A stretch of 64,000 bases of DNA from the NCBI RefSeq assembly GCF_001653235.2, contig NC_035790.1, positions 3,348,001 to 3,412,000 of the forward strand, written 5' to 3'. Position 1 is the first letter of the stretch, and each line of letters begins with the position of its first letter. This DNA comes from Pochonia chlamydosporia 170 (taxonomy: Eukaryota > Ascomycota > Sordariomycetes > Hypocreales > Clavicipitaceae). Shown here piece by piece: positions 43,161-55,000 of the stretch. The notes beneath the pieces are model-generated. The model saw only the letters and a list, made by a program, of their open reading frames with translations, was not told where the DNA came from and ran no database searches. The translations under genes were made by a program, and so were the position numbers.

Positions 43161-44349
43161 ATGCCGGCCAGGACGCTACCTACATTTACTCGCGCAGAGG
43201 TAGAGGCGCACAACTCGGCCTCTTCTTGCTATGTCACTATTGGATCCAAGGTGTACGACGTGACCGACTTCGTTGATGACCACCCTGGTGGCGGAAGCTT
43301 GATTGTCGAGTATGCTGGCAAAGATGTTGAAGAAATCCTCAAGGACCCCACCTCACATCACCACTCGGAGGCTGCCTACGAAGTTCTTGATGATTCTCTT
43401 GTCGGTTTTGTCGTGAATGAAAAGTCAGCTGCCGCAAATGGGTCCGCAAAGCCTGCCAACGGAAATGGAACTGTCAAGTCCCAAGATCCTACCTACGTCC
43501 ATCCCCGAACCGGCATGTCCTGCGAAGAAGACCTGAGCAAGGATACCGACTATACTCAAGATTTCAAGAAGCACAAGTTTTTGGACCTGGGCAAGCCTCT
43601 GTTCATGCAGGTTTGGAACGGCGGCTTCAGCAAGGAGTTCTATTTGGACCAGGTCCATCGACCTCGACATTACAGAGGTGGTGCATCGGCGCCTTTATTT
43701 GGTAACTTCTTAGAACCGCTCACCAAGACTCCATGGTGGATGGTACCTACGCTGTGGCTCCCTTTTGTTGCCTACGGTGTCTATCTTGCCAATCAGGGGC
43801 TCCAGAACCCGATGGTTGTTGCGGCATATTGGGTCTTTGGCGTCTTCTTCTGGACCTTTGTGGAATACTGTCTACACCGATTCCTCTTCCATCTAGATGG
43901 GTATGATTTGCCGAATGAAGACCCCTTCTTTACGACTGATTGCTAACAACCGATATAGTTACCTCCCTGATAACCGCGTATTCATTACTCTGCACTTTTT
44001 GCTTCATGGAATCCACCACTATCTTCCCATGGACAAGTACAGATTGGTCATGCCTCCTACGCTGTTTGTCGTGCTGGCCTCGCCATTTTGGAAACTGGCA
44101 CACACCATCTTCAGCTACAATTGGTATGCTGCTACCGCAGTCTACTGTGGTGGCATCTTCGGGTACATTTGCTACGACCTGACGCACTACTTCTTGCACC
44201 ACGAGAACCTACCTTTGTGGTACAAGCAGCTGAAGAAGTATCATCTCGCACACCACTTCCTCGACTATGAACTCGGCTTCGGCGTCACCAGCAAGTTCTG
44301 GGATCAGATCTTTGGCACGGAGCTTCAAACTCCCATCAAGACGACATAA
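43161..44349 (+). CDS. SCS7: sphingolipid fatty acid 2-hydroxylase (ceramide hydroxylase)
   Basis: Two exons, 43161-43900 and 43959-44349, give 376 residues. The N-terminal cytochrome b5 domain has the haem motif DDHPGG with the second His in HHHSEAAYE. After a short Asn/Gly-rich linker come four membrane segments and the histidine clusters of the fatty acid hydroxylase superfamily: HRFLFH, HFLLHGIHH, HYFLHHE and YHLAHHF. The enzyme adds a 2-hydroxyl to the very-long-chain acyl part of ceramide in the ER. Length and domain order match yeast Scs7 (384 residues). The intron (58 bp, GTATGA donor, CTAAC branch site) restores the conserved DGYLPDN junction. Confidence 0.96.
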
Positions 44350-45045
44350 GTGCCTTGATTTGATTGCGAGGAACAAAACACCTCTAGAGACCACAGCGTC
44401 CCTGTATATTTGCTCACATAATTTACCTCATGGCCTGGATTGGCATGGAGTTAACGGCCTTGGATAGTTCATGCATAAGTTGACGATAGTAATAACTAAT
44501 AATTGCCACTGGTGGCGCACGACATAAAAAGGTTGAGAAATGCGCCGCTTGGTAGGTGCAATCGACGATGAACGTGGAGACGGTCTGTATTTATTTGATG
44601 TTATAAATTGGTGGCCTGATAGCCAGCTCTTGGACACTACAAAACTATCTTAATACAATTCTCCCCTTAATTTTCCCTTGACTCTTGAAACTCCAGACTT
44701 CTCTATCCAAATATTGACAGTTTGTCTGCAAAGGGGCGCACTGACCCCTTCATTTCGGCAGTGTCGCGTGGAGAGTGCCGAAAGCCACGGCAAGACCAGT
44801 CCGGTTTCACGCATCACGTGACCTCTACATGTTCCACCTTTTCCCAGTGCCTCCACTTCCCTGCCCGACTTCAATTTCTGTGTCTCGACAGAAACAACTC
44901 ATGGCAGCCTGGCACGCCTATTCGCAGGGTACGGAGCACTGAGATTTACCTGAATTTCAACAGAGAGACCGAAATTTGACAGCGTTGTACCTATACAGAT
45001 AGTGCATCATTCCCGGAGTTTGCAGAAACAGGAGAGTAGGTCATC
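44350..45045. other. intergenic, 3' flank of SCS7 and promoter of RBM39 homologue
   Basis: No gene is seen in these 696 bases. Both flanking genes are on the + strand. The stretch 44660-44900 is CT rich on the + strand. Confidence 0.4.
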
Positions 45046-46933
45046 ATGTCGGGCTTGGATGTCGAGGCCCTCTTGGAGGCCACAGCTCAAAGTGCAGCAC
45101 AGCCAAATTCCAATACTCAGATCGATGACTCTTCCAGAAGCGACCGGAATGGTCGCGCTCAGAACGGATCTGAGCGCGAAGGCTCCAAGAGCCGCGATGA
45201 TAGCCGCGATCGTGGCAGAGACGCTGACAATGATCGCCGTCGACGTGATCGTCGAGATTCTCCTACAAGACATCGTAAGGGCACTCCTGGCGAAACCACC
45301 CCACGGAGTGATACTGGAAGCCACCGCAGTAGACGCCGCAGCGAAAGCCGGGATAGAGACCGGTACAACTCACGCCGACACAGGGACGGTGATTACTATC
45401 GTGGACGACGCGGGCGATCCCGCTCCCGCTCAAGATCCCCTCGTCGGCGTTATCGCCCTCGAGATGACCGAGATCGTAGGGACCGCCGCGAGCGCTCTGA
45501 CCGCCGAGACCAGGGTCGAGGACGAGATCAATCCCCGGGCAAACGGTCTCGTTCACCCAAGTTGAATGAAGACGAGCGGGACAGCCGAACCGTTTTCGTT
45601 CAGCAGCTTGCTGCTCGTTTGCGAAGTGACAAGCTAAAACGATTCTTCGAAGAGAATGCCGGTCCAGTAAACGAGGCTCAGATTGTCAAGGACAGAATCA
45701 GTGGACGATCCAAGGGGTAAGCACTGTTTTCCCGCAGCTAATCGTTATATTCGGCTAACATTCCATCGACAGAGTTGGTTACGTTGAATTCAAGGACGAA
45801 GAAACGGTTCAAAAGGCACTTCAGCTCACTGGAAAGCCATTGGCAGGTATTCCTATTATTGTCAAGCTCACAGAAGCTGAGAAGAATCGACAAGCTCGCA
45901 ACACCGAAGCGTCCAGTGGACACCCGAACTCTATTCCGTTTCATCGCCTATACGTTGGTAATATTCACTTCAATGTCACGGAACAGGACCTGCAAGCCGT
46001 CTTTGAACCATTCGGTGAACTCGAATATGTCCAGCTTCAGAAGGACGACAATGGTCGCAGCCGTGGATACGGGTTTGTTCAGTAAGTTGTGTTCTGATGC
46101 ATGTTGTATTGTGTCATCTGAAGGCAGAAAACTAACCATGGACTCCAGATTCCGTGATGCAACCCAGGCTCGCGAGGCTTTGGAAAAGATGAACGGCTTT
46201 GACCTTGCAGGCCGACCTATCCGAGTCGGTCTGGGCAACGATAAGTTTACCCCTGAGAGCACGGCCAACTTGATGCATAGGTTTTCAGGACAGAACAACT
46301 TCCAGGGCTCTGCGTTCTCAGGAGCAGGAGGCCGCGGTGGCCAGTCTTCCACGTTTGACAGAGCCGGCGGCCGAGACAGCGACAAAGCCGGCGGCGCCAG
46401 CGCCCTCGACGACACCGATGTCGCAGGAGTAAACTTTAATAATTACAGTCGCGATGCATTGATGAGAAAACTTGCCAGAACCGACGAGATACCTAATGGA
46501 AGAGAAGACCAGGCCGTTGTGAAACCCAAGACTGAAGCGAAGCCACTTCCTGTCAACGTCAACATGGCTAGTCGCTGTGTAGTTCTGCACAACATGTTCG
46601 ACCCTGAAGAGTAAGTACTTCACACACCCCCATTTTGACTGAGACAACATGTCTAATTATTGACTCGTGTATAGGGAAGAAGGTGATGATTGGGTCAAAG
46701 AACTCGAAGATGACATCCGATCAGAAGCCGAGAGGCAGTATGGACATGTCGTTCACATTGCTGTCGATCCTAACTCCAAGGGTGACGTTTATCTCAAGTT
46801 CGACAAAGTCCAAGGCGGTGAAAATGCAATCAAAGGCCTAAACGGGAGATATTTCGGCGGAAGGATGATTAATGCATCTCCGGTTGTCGATGCTGTCTAT
46901 AGCAGTCTCTTCTCCCGCACCAGAGCCATTTAA
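45046..46933 (+). CDS. RBM39/CAPER-type splicing factor (Rsd1-like)
   Basis: Four exons, 45046-45716, 45773-46081, 46149-46610 and 46675-46933, give 566 residues. The first 175 residues are an RS-like domain of Arg, Ser, Asp and Arg-Asp dipeptides. Two RNA recognition motifs follow: [12 protein letters not shown] to GVGYVEF (about residues 183-260) and [11 protein letters not shown] to RGYGFVQF (about 285-360). After a Gly/Asn-rich linker the C-terminus is a U2AF homology motif with [13 protein letters not shown] and the R-x-F loop GRYFGG, which in this family binds tryptophan ligands of other splicing factors. This order is that of human RBM39 and fission yeast Rsd1. The protein should be nuclear and act in 3' splice site recognition. 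The last exon ends in a short tail (SLFSRTRAI). Confidence 0.93.
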
Positions 46934-48434
46934 GCTAACATGGCTGGCCATCTGTCCTCACACTATTTAGGTACTCAGCAGGTTAGTGAAAAATTGTAAA
47001 ACCAATATCAACTGCAGAACTATTACTGAGACTGAGTCTACTAGCACATAATATGTGTTATCCGCCTGCTACGATTTTCAACCCGATCCCCTCTCCAGAT
47101 TTTCCAGGATACAGTTGAGGGCGCTCTTTTCTTTACCCGACTCGCAGAAAAGTTTCGACCTTACCGCACCCATGCCTTGATGAAGAACACTAAGCTAGAC
47201 GATGTTGCAGGTTCTCTTTGACGGCACTTTGCCATGCGTCCCATACGAAGCCACCCAACGGTCAACCCTTGCGGTTCCTGGTGACGTGGTCCTGCTTTCC
47301 CCTGCTCTAATGTTTGCACACATGCACTAGATCGTTGACGACATTGCCGAGGAGGATTGCCTGTGTTTTGTGTGTTTTATGGTAGTTTTGGTGTTGTAGC
47401 CTCGGGTATTCTGCCTTGATTAAAATATAAATAACCTTATAATCTGACAATGGACCGAGACAAGACGTGACTGACGGTGGTGATTTCACAGGACTGGAGC
47501 GATGCTTTGCAATGCGACGTATGAGAGTGGCTGGGAACTACCACATCCAGTGCTCTGGGCTCAAATTGTTTCAATTCGACGTGTGAAGTGTGGAAACTCT
47601 GCAGCCTAAGGTACCTAGGTATGTGTAGGTATACAAATTGCAATGAACATTCTATCGAGAGACACCACTCTGTGCTCCGTTACTCTCATCTTCACAGCTA
47701 CGCTCGCTTACCCATAATTATCTGGGCACACGCTAGAAAAATGCAAGGAATCTGTCTTGACAGGCTGAAATTTGAACCCATCTGTCTGTGTGTTGTGCGC
47801 GCTGCATCCTCAAACTCCTGAACGTGTCTGTTCACATTCCGCTCACATTTGTGTCAACTCCGGATGAAAATGAGCCGCTGCCATTTGCCAACCACGGAGT
47901 ACCGACACCTGTTTGTCATATTCGTCTCATATGTGCATCCCTCTCTTCTTCTCCCACTATACTTTTGCTCCTTCGTGAGGCTGTCGCCGGGATAATTTGG
48001 GTTGCGACTTTGTTCTTTCTGGTGAGTTTCTTTGGCATTACACCTGTGTTTATTCTGGAACACGCCTGTACATTTTAGGGATTGAGGCTGACTTGTGTAT
48101 CTACTAGGCTCTCTTACGAGTCTGTGGTGCTGTTTCGTTTCTGCGGCATTTGGAGACCTTCACTGATGATTGTGCCGTTTACATATTCACTTGGGGTATT
48201 TTGACAACACTCATGTATGTCTCTGTACTTCTTTCATCGCTATTCTCTTTCTATTTACGATGGGCGCGCTGACCGGGCAAACAGTGCTGGGCTGAGACAA
48301 TAGCTGGGCCACCTATTCATCCTTTCGACTGATATAAACTCCACGAAAGCCATCATTACTCTTCTTTATCTTCACATCGCTAGCCCCGGGATTCACAGCA
48401 TCCTTCTAGCCTGTCTCCAGAACAGGCGCCCAGA
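46934..48434. other. intergenic, no gene seen
   Basis: The 1.5-kb gap is between two + strand genes. No frame longer than about 100 codons occurs and none has a recognisable domain. The last 100 bases before 48435 look like a 5' UTR. Confidence 0.45.
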
Positions 48435-50725
48435 ATGACAGATTCAGAGGAAAAGTCTGTGTGCGACCCTGCAGACCCCGTCGTTGCGCTTCTCAAGAGA
48501 CAGCTCGACGTTGTGCCTTCGGCTCCTCAAGGAAACATGCTCTCCGTGGACTTTTCCACGCCCCTCGCGGGAGCGGCTCGCGCAGAACGAATTCGACAAT
48601 TGTCGCATAATCATGTAAGTACCCAAGCACCCTCTCCTGTGAATAGTAGTAATGGGAAAGATAGCCAGCATTTGAAAAGTCCCGCTTCACGCAGGAAATC
48701 CTCGTCAAGATTCAGCACTCCCTTCGCCGCATGCCTGGCGTTTCGTCCAATGAATCCGCCGAGATCATCGCACAGCTTCAGGAGGTCGGGCAGATCATCA
48801 GCCAAGAGACCAGTCAGCTTGTCGACGCGCTGATGAACCTCACTCTCGATCAGGAGGATACCGACCAGGCGATGTCTCGTATGAGCCTTGAGTCCAGCTT
48901 GATGAAGGCAGAGACGGACGACAAGGCGCAGATGATTCGTGATCTGCGCGGTGAAGTTGATGCGGAGAGGAAAAAGCGCGAACAGGCGGAGAATGATGTC
49001 AAGAAGGTGATGAGTGATTTGCATGAGCTTTCTGTGGATTTTAAAAAGGTGAAGGAGAAGGCGACCTTGAAGCATGGAGAAGATGGTGTTGTTCGTGATG
49101 GAATGATCAAGGTGCGTTTCTCACGATATACATGGATGAAAGCTAATGAAGTAAAGGGACTCGAGGATACGATTCGCCATCTGGAGGACCAAGTGAATAA
49201 TCGGCGCTCACTCTGGGTCATGAAGCATCCTGATCCGCAGTCCGTGGCGCGTGCTATTGAGACGTTGGCTGACTCGGTGCAGGACAACCATGCTGCTCAC
49301 AAAACCATCATGTCTATCAAGCCACGAGCTGCTCGAGAAAGCTTCATGGACGTGAGACAGCTCGGAGAAGTAGATGTCCGTCCATATGGTGACATGGCAC
49401 CACCGCCTCGTCCGCCCTCCGTCTTCAGACCTTCTTCTGTTGCGCCGCCCAAGTTTGGGCCCCTTCAAGCTGGACCGCCTCGCGGGCAGTCTGCGTTTTC
49501 TCATGAACGTCGGTACCAGGGCTCTGCTTCGTGGACTTCTTCACAGGCGCGAGTTGCTCAGGGTAGTAATCCGTTTTATTCTAATGCCGGGTCGTTTAGT
49601 CGTCCGCCTACCAGGAAGGCGTACCATGCTCCTTCGCGATACAGACCGACTGCAGCTGAGTTCCAGCCGTCCTACTCTATGCCGGAGAATGTTCCTGTGC
49701 GTCCTGGAACGGCATTTGGTCACCACCAGCATGAATATTATCCCCAGACGCCGACTTCACGCTCTCGAAACGGACGGTTCCTGGACTTGAATCACGCTGA
49801 ATTCGGGAGTGCGCCATCATCTGCGGGAAACGCAATCGTCCATCGGAACAACTTCTCTGGTCCGCTGATCCATATGACCGATCAGAGTGTGGCAGCGTGG
49901 AATGAATCCATCATGGACTTTTACGCCATGATCCGCGCATTCGTCGAGCGCCATGCTAATATTCCTGATCCAGCAATGGCCATGAAAATGAGCACCACGT
50001 CCCTATGGCCCGTCCTCCTGGCGACATATCACCCTCTCTCCGCTAAAGAAGCCTCCTCATACTTGGACATTCATCTTCGAGAAAACAACCCCAAGTGCTG
50101 TCTCGTAACGCGCGTTATAATCGACTACGTCGTCAACAGAGTCTGGGTGCCCAACGCATGGGTCGGCTCCGACAACGACTACACCTATGCGCTCCTCGAT
50201 CTAGAAAAAGACCTCGAAAAAACCCAAGGTACGTTCTCGCACACCACAAACTTCATCCATTCTAACAATATAGGTCAACCGTCTGCTCAGCGCCAACCCC
50301 TTCTCGACCGCCAAGCCTACATCCTCGACTCGATCAACAAGACCGAGTCCCCAGCCTTTCACAAAGACAAAGTCGATGAGATAACCGCCTCCCTACTAGG
50401 CACCATCCAGCCTCTTCTCAACCGTCTTACGAACCCGGCGGAAGCGTATCGCGATCTCGAGCAGGTCGCTGAACTGGCGTGGGATTTGTCCTCCAAGATT
50501 CTCTCGTCGCGACTTACCTTTGACTTTCGGTTTCCGGAGGTGGGGACCAGGTTTTCGAGTCAGTCCATGTTGCCGATTTGGCCGGCCTTGGATCCGACGG
50601 AGTTGCAGGCGAAGCATTGGCGGGTGGCGCTGGTGACGACGCCGGTTATTACGTGTCGGAATGATACGGGGAGTAATATCTCGGCGCATTCGGTTGCGTT
50701 GGCGGATGTTTATTGTATGCAGTAG
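48435..50725 (+). CDS. coiled-coil protein of unknown function
   Basis: I do not recognise a named family. Exon 1 is 48435-48614; exon 2 begins at 48695 and the frame runs to TAG at 50723-50725 (736 residues). Two further in-frame introns of 45 bp are probable: 49112-49156 (GTGCGT donor, GCTAAT branch) and 50229-50273 (GTACGT donor, TTCTAAC branch, TAG). With both removed the protein has 706 residues. The first third is coiled coil (SLMKAETDDKAQMIRDLRGE onward). A Pro/Ser/Arg-rich, probably disordered middle follows (about residues 320-460). The C-terminal 270 residues are globular and helical, starting near MTDQSVAAWNESIMDFYAMI. No signal peptide or membrane segment is seen. Cytosolic structural or signalling roles are possible. 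Confidence 0.8.
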
Positions 50726-51939
50726 GTGTGTTTTGGGCGGGATGGGGATGGATGGATACATAAGATGCATGGGCGGAGGATTATGGATTTTATGGATGGT
50801 GAGGGTGGGAGGATTGGTGATGTGCTTGGTGGGTTGGTAATGGAGGCTGGGATGGGATTATATCGGTTGGTAGTGAAATATTGAGAAAGATCCGGTTGCT
50901 TCTGCATACGACATTCGATTCCCGTGTAAGTGAGGTTCCGCAAGGCTGAGTAAAGTTCAACTCTATTACGCTGAGATTCTGGGTATGGTTGTGTTGTTTA
51001 AAGAGGGACCGCTCCTTTTGCACTCAACCGAAGTTTCGGACGCACTATCTTCTGTGGTCTTGCCTTGTTACAATGACTGCTCGTTGACTTCCGGATCTCA
51101 ATCAAGTGGCTTGAGTAGTTCCGGCCGAGTCAAAGAGTCAAAGACCGTCAGTAACCGATAAGGGAAGTCATAACTCACAACGTACAAGACCTGGCCGATG
51201 TTTGAGTACATATGAAATTTGTTGTTAGCCACAGTAGGATCATCATATCCGTCTACGAATCAACGCGTGCGTAATGTCGAAGCACAACCTACCACCGTAG
51301 CTTTTTGGAGACCCTATTTTAGGATGGACGGCGTGGTGTCACGCTGTTCATGCCAACCAGGCTGGTGTGTCGTGACACCTGAACGGCATGTAACTTCCTT
51401 AAAGCAACAGCCAAGCTGGGAAAGAACGGGTGAAGCGGGAGGTGTGGTAACATACAGTAAATGCCTAGGTAGGCATTTAATATTGGCTGTAAGCACGGCA
51501 GTATGCAGGCGATATGTATGCTGCCGTGGTTCGCCTCGTGACCTCGAACCTCAACGTCTACTTAGTTGTGCTCCGGTTACACGGGAGTGACTATTGGTGT
51601 ATTCTAAAGTTAGTTGGTTAGGCGCCCGTTTATTACCATGCAGCACAACTGACTACTCACCTCCGTTCTAGTTCGTGAGGCAACCTGTCGGGGAAGCAGC
51701 CGGCAGTTCTGCCGTACTACATACGCCCTCATTTATCTTTTCCGTTACCAGCGTTACAGAGAAACAGCCATGCTATTAGAACATCAACTTGCCTTGCCGT
51801 CAGGCACAAAAAGGAGACAAACCTCTGACTAGACTAGCTTAGTTCTCGTGCTAATGGGCATTCCTGATCGTGCCTGATCAGCTCTTCAGCAAGCTCTTTG
51901 GATACGCAACATACACCTTTCTGAAGCAGCTTACCAACC
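50726..51939. promoter_or_regulatory. intergenic region with long palindrome
   Basis: The 1.2-kb gap precedes the membrane protein gene. It holds a near-perfect 22-bp palindrome at 51458-51479 and no supported gene. Confidence 0.4.
51458..51479. repeat. 22-bp palindrome
   Basis: TAAATGCCTA, then GG, then TAGGCATTTA: a 10-bp perfect inverted repeat with a 2-base centre, about 460 bases upstream of the membrane protein ATG. It could bind a dimeric regulator or form a cruciform. Function unknown. Confidence 0.5.
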
Positions 51940-53685
51940 ATGCCGAGTTCAGAGCCCTCTATCGTGCTTCCCAGAAGAGATGATGGACCTGGTAGCTCTG
52001 AAAGTCCCACCGATGAGTCGCCCACAAAGTCTGTTTGCATCAGCTTGCCCCAAACCTTTGCAGTTAGAGCCTTTGGCTCTCTTTTTGTTCAGTTGGCGTT
52101 TTTCAGCATCTTGGTTGTATCTAGGTGCATTCCTATTGCTATTCGACAACCAGGAGAAGGCTCCCTTGAACCAAGGTACCAGTTTCTATTCGCAGTGTTA
52201 GCTGGTCTAGTTTCACTGCTCATATCCGTGCCTGCAACCTCGACGCTGCGAATCGTATACCTGAAGAAGATACAGGCTGGGCCGACTATCAGTCGCATGC
52301 CCGAGAAGAACAGCGCTGTTGTCGGTATCGCATCACTATATGATACGTTCAGGTACTTGCACATTACTGTAGGGTTTCTCATTGTGAGCATCGTATCGGC
52401 GTCGTTCATATTGGTTGTGACGCCGTCAATGCATCCGTTCGAGCACGATATCTCTACATGGTTCTTTCCAAATCACACCAGATACTCAGCGGAGGGCCAG
52501 GGCTCTTGTTTCACAGATGGTGGTGTCGGTTCTGTCGAAGGGCTGGTATGGAAGTTGGGCAATGGGTCTGCCATTGGACTGAACGCCACGGCCGAATGTG
52601 AACTACAGAAAGTCCTCCCCTTTCTTTCCCAAAGCAATGCCTTTTCCATAGGAGAGGATAGAGATCTTGTGTATAGCATGGGAGGTGTTCCAGTCAACAT
52701 CACCGCCATGGGGGTACCGTACGAGGTGCCGTATGAGGCCTTCGCAGGAGCCTTTGGTCTGCGAACTTACAACCAACCGACGGGATTCTGGTCAGAGCTA
52801 GAGTCTGTGTCAATCTGTCTTCCAGTACTTGCTACCAATCCAGTGTCTTGTCGCCAATCCGGAAACGTCACCCAGTCTGGGAAGAACTTGATCGTGTCCT
52901 CAAATGGATGCACAGCAACTTCAACCTACTCCCGCGCAGAGGAATCGAGTTCAGGTGCGACAGTCGCCGGTATCTGTGCCGGACCACAAGAAGGTACTTC
53001 TACGATTGTCATCGGAGCTACAGGAAGTCATGCCGACGAGCTGGAGAAGACTGTTATTGGAGCAGGTAAGGAAAAGAGCGGCCATCTCGCGATTACCTGC
53101 TCTGTCAATATCCAGCCATCGATTGCGATTCGGCGTCTCAAGCTACTGCGGTACCCTCGAAAATATCTGAAGAATATGAACTACAACTTCCACTTCGTGG
53201 TCACGGCTGACAAGTCAAAAACCTCGCCCTGCAAAGGGAACATCACGGTTTCTTCGGTATCGACATCCACAGCCTTGGTTGCTGGCGCTGCCGCGTCATT
53301 GCAACTTCTTCAGGAGCGAAGTCACAAAGACGGCTACCTGGAAACACTCCTCGCGGCACGATATAATTGGGGTGAGTGCCAGGGACAATGCAATGACTTG
53401 GAGATGGCTTTGTGGGTGGCCAGCGCCATGGGAATCGGCACGTATTGGGGTTCGGGACAAGATGATGACGGCCCGAAAGTGTTGGAGGAGGGCGTGTTTG
53501 ACCTGGAGGGCGTGAGGATCGGCCCCGAACAGTGGTGGGCTTGTTTTTATCTGACTCCGTTGTTGTTTTCTATTTTGGCTCTTGTTTGGTTGCTCTTTGA
53601 GACTCGTCGTCAGTGGTTGGTGGAGGTTAGGTCTTGGATGTCTTGGATGCGAGCTCGTATATTTCGGTACAAGTGGTGGAAATAG
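51940..53685 (+). CDS. fungal membrane protein with large extracytosolic loop, unknown function
   Basis: An intronless frame of 581 residues that I cannot assign to a named family. Hydrophobic segments lie at about residues 40-66, 84-103, 142-164 and 547-567. Between the third and fourth is a loop of about 380 residues with several N-glycosylation sequons (NHT, NGS, NAT, NIT, NVT) and many Cys (CFTDGG, CELQ, CLPV, CRQS, CTAT, CAGP, CSVN, CKGN, CQGQC), so it probably faces outside the cell or a lumen. The C-terminus is short and basic (RARIFRYKWWK). The layout resembles lineage-specific plasma membrane proteins of filamentous fungi. It opens an accessory-looking region that runs to the end of the window. 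Confidence 0.8.
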   Translation: MPSSEPSIVLPRRDDGPGSSESPTDESPTKSVCISLPQTFAVRAFGSLFVQLAFFSILVVSRCIPIAIRQPGEGSLEPRYQFLFAVLAGLVSLLISVPATSTLRIVYLKKIQAGPTISRMPEKNSAVVGIASLYDTFRYLHITVGFLIVSIVSASFILVVTPSMHPFEHDISTWFFPNHTRYSAEGQGSCFTDGGVGSVEGLVWKLGNGSAIGLNATAECELQKVLPFLSQSNAFSIGEDRDLVYSMGGVPVNITAMGVPYEVPYEAFAGAFGLRTYNQPTGFWSELESVSICLPVLATNPVSCRQSGNVTQSGKNLIVSSNGCTATSTYSRAEESSSGATVAGICAGPQEGTSTIVIGATGSHADELEKTVIGAGKEKSGHLAITCSVNIQPSIAIRRLKLLRYPRKYLKNMNYNFHFVVTADKSKTSPCKGNITVSSVSTSTALVAGAAASLQLLQERSHKDGYLETLLAARYNWGECQGQCNDLEMALWVASAMGIGTYWGSGQDDDGPKVLEEGVFDLEGVRIGPEQWWACFYLTPLLFSILALVWLLFETRRQWLVEVRSWMSWMRARIFRYKWWK

Positions 53686-54018
53686 TTGGATCACGGTGAG
53701 TGATGAACATGTATTTCGGAAATAGCAGCACCACAAAACCTAGATATGAAATATGAAGCCAAAAGTAGCATATGGAAATCATCGAAGGATGATACTATTA
53801 ACAAACGCAGACTTCGTATTGTGCTTATTTGCTATTAAACTAACACCACAGACCGAAAATAATGGGCAGCAAAGGCTTTAAGAATTAAAGCAAGTAGATG
53901 TTTGTACAATCTTGTTGAATCTTGAAATATATACCACGAAACCCCGCTCTATCAACTGCCTCATTTAACAGCCCTTTTCTTCCGAAGCTGCCTTTGGCAC
54001 ACCCACTCACACACCAAA
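53686..54018. other. 3' region between convergent genes
   Basis: The 333 bases between two convergent genes are AT rich and should hold both 3' ends. Nothing else is seen. Confidence 0.4.
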
Positions 54019-55000
54019 TTATCTCCTGCGTCCAATCTCCATACTGTCAATCCTCTTATCAACAGCACCAAGTACAGCCTTAAGAATCGCATCACCAGTA
54101 AGAGCCGACACCCTTCCCGCCCGCTCATCCGCCCACTGACAAGGCGTCGTATCAACAATATCCCTTATCCCCTCCTCCTTCAGCCCATCATCTAATTCCC
54201 TCAGAGCCCGTGTCGCATCCTTAGATGAACCAATCTGAAAGAACTGAATACCAATTTGATACGACGGCGCGTAAAGTTGCTCCAACTCCCTTGCCGCCGG
54301 GACGATTGCCTGTCTAGGATTATCGGTTGGTTCCCCGTCCGTAATAACAATCAAGTTAATGGGCTTTACGTCAGACACGTCATTAGCCGTCCGTAATTGT
54401 TTTCTGTACGGCCGCAGTATATCCTCGAGTCTCATTCCTGTGGGTGTAGCGCCGCGAGGGCGTACAGAGCTGAATATTTGCTCAACTTTTCGTTGGCTAG
54501 TCACGTTGTAGTACCCGCCGTTGAGTTTGTGGCTTTTGCCGGACTCGTTTTTGGACTTGTGGTTCAGGAAGTATATGTCGATGCCGTCCTCGTCGTATTT
54601 GGTGATGATTTCGGCGATAGACTTTAGAGCTGCTTCTGCTTCTTTCCAGAGACTGCCGGCCATGGAGCCGGAGTCGTCGATGAGCAGGATTGTGTCGAAG
54701 TTTCCGAGATTTGCGTAGCGGTCATTGTCGGATATTTCTCTGGGGATTGAGGCTGGGTGTTGTGGTGTGGTGGTTGGGGAAGGAGTGTACTCGGGAGGAG
54801 CATCGTCATATGATGATACTAGTAATGTTGCTGATATTGGGTTAGTGATGTTTCTGGGGTTTTGTGTTCATGGTTGACTTACGATTACCGCTGGTGTATG
54901 GGTTGGTGTGAGTAATGTCCCGAGAAGGAGATGGCTGCTTTTCAGAGCGACCTGAGGATTTCCGGAACAGTTTGTCTCTGACATTGGAAAATGTGGGCAT
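54019..55000 (-). CDS. von Willebrand factor A domain protein with PPxY motif (copy 1)
   Basis: Two exons on the minus strand, 55000-54883 and 54830-54019, give 309 residues; the 52-bp intron is phase 1 and has ACTAAC. The N-terminus is a short basic amphipathic helix (MPTFSNVRDKLFRKSS), followed by a Ser/Thr/Pro-rich linker with a PPEYTP motif (PPxY, residues 51-54). The VWA domain starts near residue 80. Its metal-ion-dependent adhesion site is complete: DDSGS (D91, S93, S95), the Thr in GATPTG and the Asp in TDGEPTD. No membrane segment or signal peptide is present, so it is probably intracellular. VWA domains mediate protein contacts; the partner is unknown. A paralogue lies 1.2 kb upstream on the same strand. 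Confidence 0.85.
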
